The notes under the pieces were generated by a model, which was given only the letters and a program-made list of their open reading frames with translations, was not told the DNA's origin and searched no databases. From Owenia fusiformis (lineage: Eukaryota > Annelida > Polychaeta > Sabellida > Oweniidae), in contig CAIIXF020000008.1 of assembly GCA_903813345.2 (NCBI GenBank), forward strand, positions 38,502,867-38,566,866: a DNA stretch of 64,000 bases. Direction: 5' to 3'. The position numbers were made by a program, and so were the translations under genes. Every line of letters starts with the position of its first letter. Position 1 is the stretch's first letter. Shown one piece after another: positions 58,441 through 64,000 of the stretch.

Positions 58441-59730
58441 CATTGAAAATGTTTGGTTTCATCAAATGATAATAAAAAGTAGAAGCATATGGTGTATCAT
58501 TAAAGTGCAATATTAAAAACTGCAATTCTGCCATTTTAACCATTGGCTGGTTTTTATGGCTAATACAAGCATATGTAGTTTAGTTTTTGACGGTATCAAC
58601 CGCCGGCTGGCGTCTAGTGGTTTGATTACTATTTTATGGCCAACTCATTTAAATATTAATAATACCTTCTACTATTCATTCATATTTAAATGAGTTGGTC
58701 ATGAACTGATAAAGTAGCAATCAAATCGTCATCCGACAGCCCATATTTGAATTCGCCAATGCCAGTTTAGTTATATAGGGTAAAACAGCTGAATTTAAAT
58801 GACACAAGAAGCTTGTTAATTTATGATTATTTATGAACAGAGTGAAATGTTGTATCAGAGTCGAGAGGTCAACTTGACCGCACTTTATGGCATACCCTTA
58901 TAAGGGAATATAATTATTAAACAGTAAATTATATTATTTATTGAAATACTAATGATTGTTCTTATTATAAGAAATTATTCATGTTGAATAAAATAATATG
59001 AAAATATTACATTTGTTTTTTTGTGTAATAATTACATTTATCCCATGATACTCATTCTCGCTGAATAACAGCGGGGAAAATACTGAAAAAATCGTATTGT
59101 CCCATCCATCTCGCGAAAATCACGCATTAACCTTCACTATCCTCAAAGTTCACAGATTATATAAAGTAGGTCTGCAAATGCCAGAATTTACCTCAAAAAT
59201 CTACTGAACAAAGATATTTAGCATTATCATTTATTTGATAAAGCACTTTAATTATTATCTACTAAAATGACTGTCAAAATGAGCAAACATGCGTGCTAAT
59301 ATAAATCTATGTATTGAGTTTGAGATATAATATAAGAGAGAATAGGATCAAAACATTTTATTCACATTTCCCATCAATTATGAAGTATGGGATTCATATT
59401 CATCATTTTTTAATTAGTCGATAATGTTAGGAAATATGAAGCTACAGATAATAAACAAGGAAAAATGTCACTAGCTACACTTTGTTTCAAACGCCAACCG
59501 CCGAACGCCAACCACCGAACACAGTCTACAAAAAGCTACAAGACTATAACAATATGTCACCACTTCTAGTGCTATATACAGTAACAATGGCCAAGTGGAA
59601 CATTCTCTATCATTAAACAATCTCCATATTGAGCTATTTTAGAAAACATTTTGAAACCAAACTAATGAAGAACCACTGACCAAGTCAGCGTATATTACTG
59701 TTCATGGATTTGGACCACGACCTATATTAT
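58441..59730. other. Non-coding, SDR 3' flank
   Basis: 58620-58710 has an inverted pair 'ccaactcatttaaatat' / 'atatttaaatgagttgg'. 59440-59580 is an inverted copy of the 2075-2225 repeat. No exon is supported. Confidence 0.45.
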
Positions 59731-60907
59731 TTATTGCGCTTGTGCAGTACGCTGCAATACTTTCGTGTCCAGACATGTCAGACTTCTTCCCCCATCGTGG
59801 ACCAAACAATGTCCATTCATCATGGATGCATCGTTAGAGGCAAGATATACTATCATATTTGCACATTCTTCGGCAGTTCCAGTTTTCTTCAGCGGATTCA
59901 TTGATGCAAATGCATTAGCTACAAGAAATATGGGTAATATGGGTAATATGAGAGATGCTAATAGTCAGTAATTCTACCAATGCAGCTACCGATAATGCGT
60001 GTGACCCCCGCCACTACAACAAATAGTGGTGTGAGGTGTTAAATCAAGTAGATGGGGGGGGGGGGGCGGCACAAAGAAAGTAACTGTAACACATGCATCA
60101 GACACAAAGCAAGTGGAAATGTAAAATTACATCTAGAAATGTGGTTTTAAAAAGTGTTCATCAATTTTGAAAATTTATTTTTTTCGAAAATGTGATTTCT
60201 AAGTCTTGGAGATTCCCCATTCGGACCCCGTGTTATAAAATCGTGCTTTTCGAAGTTTTCTAATTATAAAAATCTTTACCAATTTGATCTACTTCTGTGT
60301 CCGTGGATGCCATTCCGGAGCTTTTTAAAATATTTGTCCGAACATAACCAGGATTAATAGAATTAACACGGACTCCTTTCTGGCCAAATTCGAGTGCTGC
60401 ACACTTCGTAAACATGTCAAGTCCAGCTTTGGCTATACTGTAGTATGGAGCAGCAGGGGCGGGATGACTGCTTGATATACTAGACACACTCACTATATTC
60501 CCTTTGAATTTTTCGAGCAAAGGCAGACACATTTGGGATAGATGTATTGGTGCCTTCAAAAGTAAATTGATCTGTGAATCCAAGTTTTTAATGTTTCCGT
60601 TTTGAAGCTCATCAGCAATTCCGATCCCAGCATTATTAACAAGCACATCAAGTCGTTCAAATTGCTCATTAACTGCAGCCAGAATCTTCTCTAGGACTTC
60701 ATCATTGGCCACGTCCCCAAGTACATACGGAAATTTGGCATCCTGCTTACCAATCCTTTTGCACTCTTCCAAAGCTTCTTGTAGCCTTTCTTGGTTACGT
60801 CCATGGAGAAGAACGTTTGCACCACGCTTTGCAAACAATAAAGCTGTTGCCTTTCCAATACCACTGCTAGATCCAGTCACGACAACACATTTGCCAGAGA
60901 AATCCAT
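59731..60907 (-). CDS. Classical short-chain dehydrogenase/reductase, two exons, 271 aa
   Basis: Exon 1 is 60907-60280 (donor attg|gtaaag) and exon 2 is 59918-59731 (acceptor tttcttgtag, stop TAA). The phase-1 junction restores the frame as ...TEVDQI-A-NAFASMNPL. Seen: the Rossmann motif TGSSSGIG (residues 11-18), GRN at 36-38 (the basic residue favours NADP(H)), D65, NNAG at 91-94, N114, S143 and Y156-x3-K160. This is a full N-S-Y-K catalytic set. The C-terminal 'PLKKTGTAEECANMIVYLAS' and 'GHCLVHDGG' are typical cSDR landmarks. Length is normal for a soluble cSDR. There is no signal peptide or transmembrane segment, so a cytosolic oxidoreductase is likely; the substrate cannot be told. The start MDFSGKCVVVTG is a standard cSDR opening. 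Confidence 0.93.
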
Positions 60908-61795
60908 TTTATAAAACTTCTCTTGTTCTATATCTAAAATACAAACCTTGAAGTATCTCGTAATAGCTAAAGTACACCGCTAAAGAGTTGTCAGATCCAA
61001 AGTTCAAGTCTTAAAAACGATATAAATAAATAAAGGCCTAAATTAGTTCAAAAAGTAAAACCTAGTCTGGACCTTATTTCTTATCTGACATATCATGAAA
61101 GCCGTGGTATTGGGTTTAACTTGTTGAACTAGGCCTAAATAAGAACGACTTAGTAAAATAGATCAGAAGGTGGTTTCACTGTTCAGCTGGGTCTCTTATT
61201 TACCAAAAATATTCTGTTGAAAATGTAAACCGAATAGCATCTTCCATTACACTCTGTAGTAAAATATGACTTGTATAACAAAACGTGTGTGTTACGGACG
61301 GGAATGCCCTTGGATAGCTCCACAACTGTTAAATCTTATTTTAGTTAATGGTTTATGGTTAATGGCGTATACTTACAGTGAGGTGCGCTACTTTACTGAT
61401 TTTATAGTCGTGTTTATCTACTCATTGAAATCATTGAAGTTGTCACCACTTAAGTCAACAAGTATATGTTGTGTAGATTGAATGACATTTTTAGGTTAGC
61501 TATAATTTCACTTATCGTTGCGTTAAAATAATTGGAATGAATACTTCTTCTAAGTGTAGAAAGCGGGAAACACGATTATTCTATTATTTGAAGTAGTGGT
61601 ATTTGGGATTCTATTCTGAAATGCTTAGTTCTTTCTCATTGTAAATCAATTTAGAATATAATAATATTGCAAGATGAATTCTAATAAGATTTGTTTAAAC
61701 TAGGGATTGTTTGAGAAACTTGTTGAGAAACTCGTCTAAGAAATGGGTTTAAATGGAGATTACAATGTAAAATAATAGGTTACCGCAAGGCAGGT
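60908..61795. other. SDR upstream region, no other gene seen
   Basis: Should hold the SDR promoter and 5' UTR; no clear core promoter motif stands out. The 71-residue frame at 61266-61481 (+) has no similarity I recognise. Confidence 0.4.
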
Positions 61796-61799
61796 CATC

Positions 61800-62150
61800 T
61801 TGTTACAAAAACACGATGTCTTTGTATCACGAAACTTCCCAGTGACTTTTGCATATTCTTCATCTTTATGCTGTTCCATCCATCTTGTGACAAATACACG
61901 ATGTCTTTGTATTACGATACTTTCCAGTGATCTTTGCATATTCTTGATCTTCATGCTGTTCCATTCATCTTATTACAAAGACGCGATGTCTTTGTATTAC
62001 GATACTTCCCAGTGATCTTTGCATATTCCTGATCTTTATGCTGTTCCATTCATCTTATTACAAAGACGCGATGTCTTTGTAACGATACATCCCAGTGATC
62101 TTTGAATATTCTTGATCTTCATGCTGTTCCATTCATCTTGGCAGGCAGTA
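61800..62150 (+). repeat. ~85-bp tandem array with a hairpin in each unit, 4 copies
   Basis: Units start near 61800, 61885, 61970 and 62055. They read 'acaaagacgcgatgtctttg', 'cccagtgatctttgcatatt', 'cttgatctttatgctgttcc' and 'attcatcttattac'. In the best units ACAAAGAC and GTCTTTGT are inverted arms around gcgat. The frames on both strands here are by-products. Confidence 0.88.
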
Positions 62151-62348
62151 ACATCGTAGCATTGCACTCTCTTGTGTTTGATTAAAGAGGAAGTTACCTT
62201 GAAAATGTCAATGTGCTTAACGTTTCGACATTACTGTTTAGGAATACAAAGTCTGCAAATATTTCTACCATAGTGCAATGGCTGGATCGATTAGATTCTA
62301 ATCGCCATGCCCAATTATCAAATAGAGATCGCCGTTGTCCTTTAATAA

Positions 62349-62945
62349 TACAGGGTGGGCCAAAAAACGCCACTTTTTTCAAGACACTACAACTTTTATT
62401 TTCCAACCTACAAACCCCAAATTTTGCAGTTATATAGTGCCAGGGGTTCTTAGCAATAATATAATGTAACAAGTCCTTCAACATGGATTATATTTGATCT
62501 AAAAGAGGAGTTCAATTGGTTCGCCACTCTATTTGATGATAGATTTTAGTTTAAGTCGCCTTGCTGATATAGCGGTATCAATGAAATGTTAGCTAAGTTT
62601 TTTTCAACCTGTCCTAATTGCCAGCTTTGGTTTAGCAATTTTTAGATTAGGTGCCTTAATACAATTAATCTCCTGGAGACATTCCCATACCCTATACTCA
62701 ATGGGGTTTGCATCAGGCCTATTAGCTTGACTGTCACCAGGCCGTATCAGTTCAGGAACATTTTGCAAATTATGCTTATTTCTCATGGCACACCACATGT
62801 TAAAGTGAGACGCTGGTGACATTTTTATTCAAGTGTATAATTCATGATCCATGGCTAGATAACAACTTCAAGTTATGCAAATTATGATTTTTGTATCAAA
62901 AATTAAAAAAGTTATAACATTTTGAAAAAAAAGTGGCGTTTTATC
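62349..62945 (-). mobile_element. Decayed mariner-like element with transposase remnant
   Basis: The left end is TACAGGGTGGGCCAAAAA plus 'acgccactttttt'. The right side has the inverted 'aaaaaagtggcgtttt' at about 62922-62942, but the terminal GGCCCACCCTGTA is missing. The minus-strand frame at 62604-62822 contains 'DANPIEYRVWECLQEI'. This matches the transposase segment S/PDLNPIEYxVWGxLQE around the last catalytic Asp of mariner/Tc1 enzymes. Its relative at 54713-54797 keeps only the ends. Confidence 0.8.
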
Positions 62946-64000
62946 TTGTCTCTGTGTCATGTCTAATTAATTTGTTTCATTGTTCCCAAAAATCCAAAAT
63001 CCATTCATTCTCAAAATTCATTGGAGCTGATATTTTGATAAGACATGTAGATACAGAAAAGTATTTTTGCTTGGAAATGGATTAAAAATGACTTTTACAT
63101 TGATATTGGTTATTTTGACATACTTTAATTCAAAAATACATACATAATATGAGACCAAGCTCTCACATTTTCATAGCACTGGCAGAAAATACCCTAAAGT
63201 GCCCCAAGTAAAGTTTCAAAGAATTTGGCTCGTCTATTGCTCAGATATTACTTGTCAATTTGCTTTAAAATTTTCGGTACAAACGTTATGAAGTTCTCAT
63301 TGCGTTGCTCCGGTATGGGATCTTTTGAAACGCCATCTTGAATTTCTTAGTACTCACATAACGTTTTTCTGATCTTTTTCATATTCTTATGCCTTGCAAA
63401 TGGTACTCTTGGGCTACTTTGTATCAGTTTTAAGCAAATTTTGTTCATCGATTGCCGAAAGAATACTTGTCAAAAAGTGTCTAATCTTAGAGACACCCGA
63501 TACGTGAGAAACGGGGAAACGTGCAATCACAATTACGATTTGACGTTAGTTTTCCGAAATCATTCAGTTATGGATAAGTTTCAGTGAATTTCAGCAACAA
63601 GTTTTAACCATGAAGGTTACACATGTAATCATGATGCTTGGTACAAAGTATAAAACCTCACCAATTTCCCATATACAATAAGTTTTGCTAATTTTGCTTT
63701 AACTTTTGTACTATTTGTGTTCTGCATGAAATCTTGTCAATATAAGGTCAACATAATCTGACCTCATTCTGCTAAATAGACTTAGGTTTAATAAAGTTAT
63801 CATAACTAATATGGTTACTATAGTAACCGTTGTCATGGGTATGGGGAGGGGGGCAAAGTTCTGACGTCACTTTTTGATGACACTTTTCGTGTTGAAAGCA
63901 GTATCACATATTACTACTATTTAAATCTTGGGATTTGCAATACAGCTACAAATAATCCATTCCAGAGTCACTTTCTGATCAGCAATCTTCACTTCACAGG
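62946..64000. other. Non-coding end of window, possible mariner-like remnant
   Basis: 63795-63862 ('aagttatcataactaatatg', 'gttgtcatgggtatggggag') resembles the inner TIR region of 57269-58274, so a related element may extend past the window end. No exon is seen. Confidence 0.35.

Noticed and set aside
59704-59971. Plus-strand ORFs of 66-68 aa
   Set aside because: Antisense shadow of SDR exon 2, which reads correctly on the minus strand.

Overview
The window looks like AT-rich nuclear DNA of an intron-rich animal, most likely a marine invertebrate; echinoderm, hemichordate or mollusc would all fit, but I cannot name the species. The reasons are spliced genes with clear animal orthologues and GT-AG introns, a tRNA-derived SINE, mariner-type elements, many small inverted-repeat elements and very many minisatellites. 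Almost every long open frame outside the exons is a by-product of a repeat.

Four protein-coding units stand out. (1) Bases 1358-7740 (+) hold eight coding exons of STYX, a catalytically dead dual-specificity phosphatase; the N-terminal exon is not resolved. (2) Bases 30169-53445 (+) hold a complete TMEM63 (OSCA/TMEM63 mechanosensitive channel) gene. It has 21 exon positions, and the spliced frame is 2388 nt (795 aa). One position exists as two alternative 110-nt exons. (3) Bases 59731-60907 (-) hold a two-exon classical short-chain dehydrogenase/reductase of 271 aa. (4) Bases 11624-21843 hold a young Gypsy-like LTR element on the minus strand. It has 2.67-kb LTRs, a tRNA-Leu primer site, a polypurine tract and two gag-region ORFs, but no recognisable pol.

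Layout: 1-1300 is promoter-like sequence plus a SINE. 1358-7740 is STYX, with a 2.7-kb tandem array inside it. 7741-11620 is repeats and small transposons. 11620-21847 is the LTR element. 21848-30097 is repeats, including a 1.4-kb 19-bp satellite. 30098-53445 is TMEM63, whose introns carry arrays, a foldback element and small inverted-repeat elements. 53446-59730 is a run of mariner-like elements. 59731-60907 is the SDR gene. 60908-64000 is an array and mariner remnants.

The most unusual feature is a recurrent pattern. At four different exons of the two unrelated host genes (STYX 3427; TMEM63 39989, 43911 and 47469), the 3' tail of the exon together with its own GT splice donor has been tandemly duplicated into the following intron, in 2 to 33 copies. 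A fifth array copies the STYX stop-codon region. The second highlight is the pair of phase-matched, equal-length TMEM63 exons for pore helix M4. Their length is not a multiple of three, so including both would break the frame. This looks like mutually exclusive splicing of a channel pore helix.
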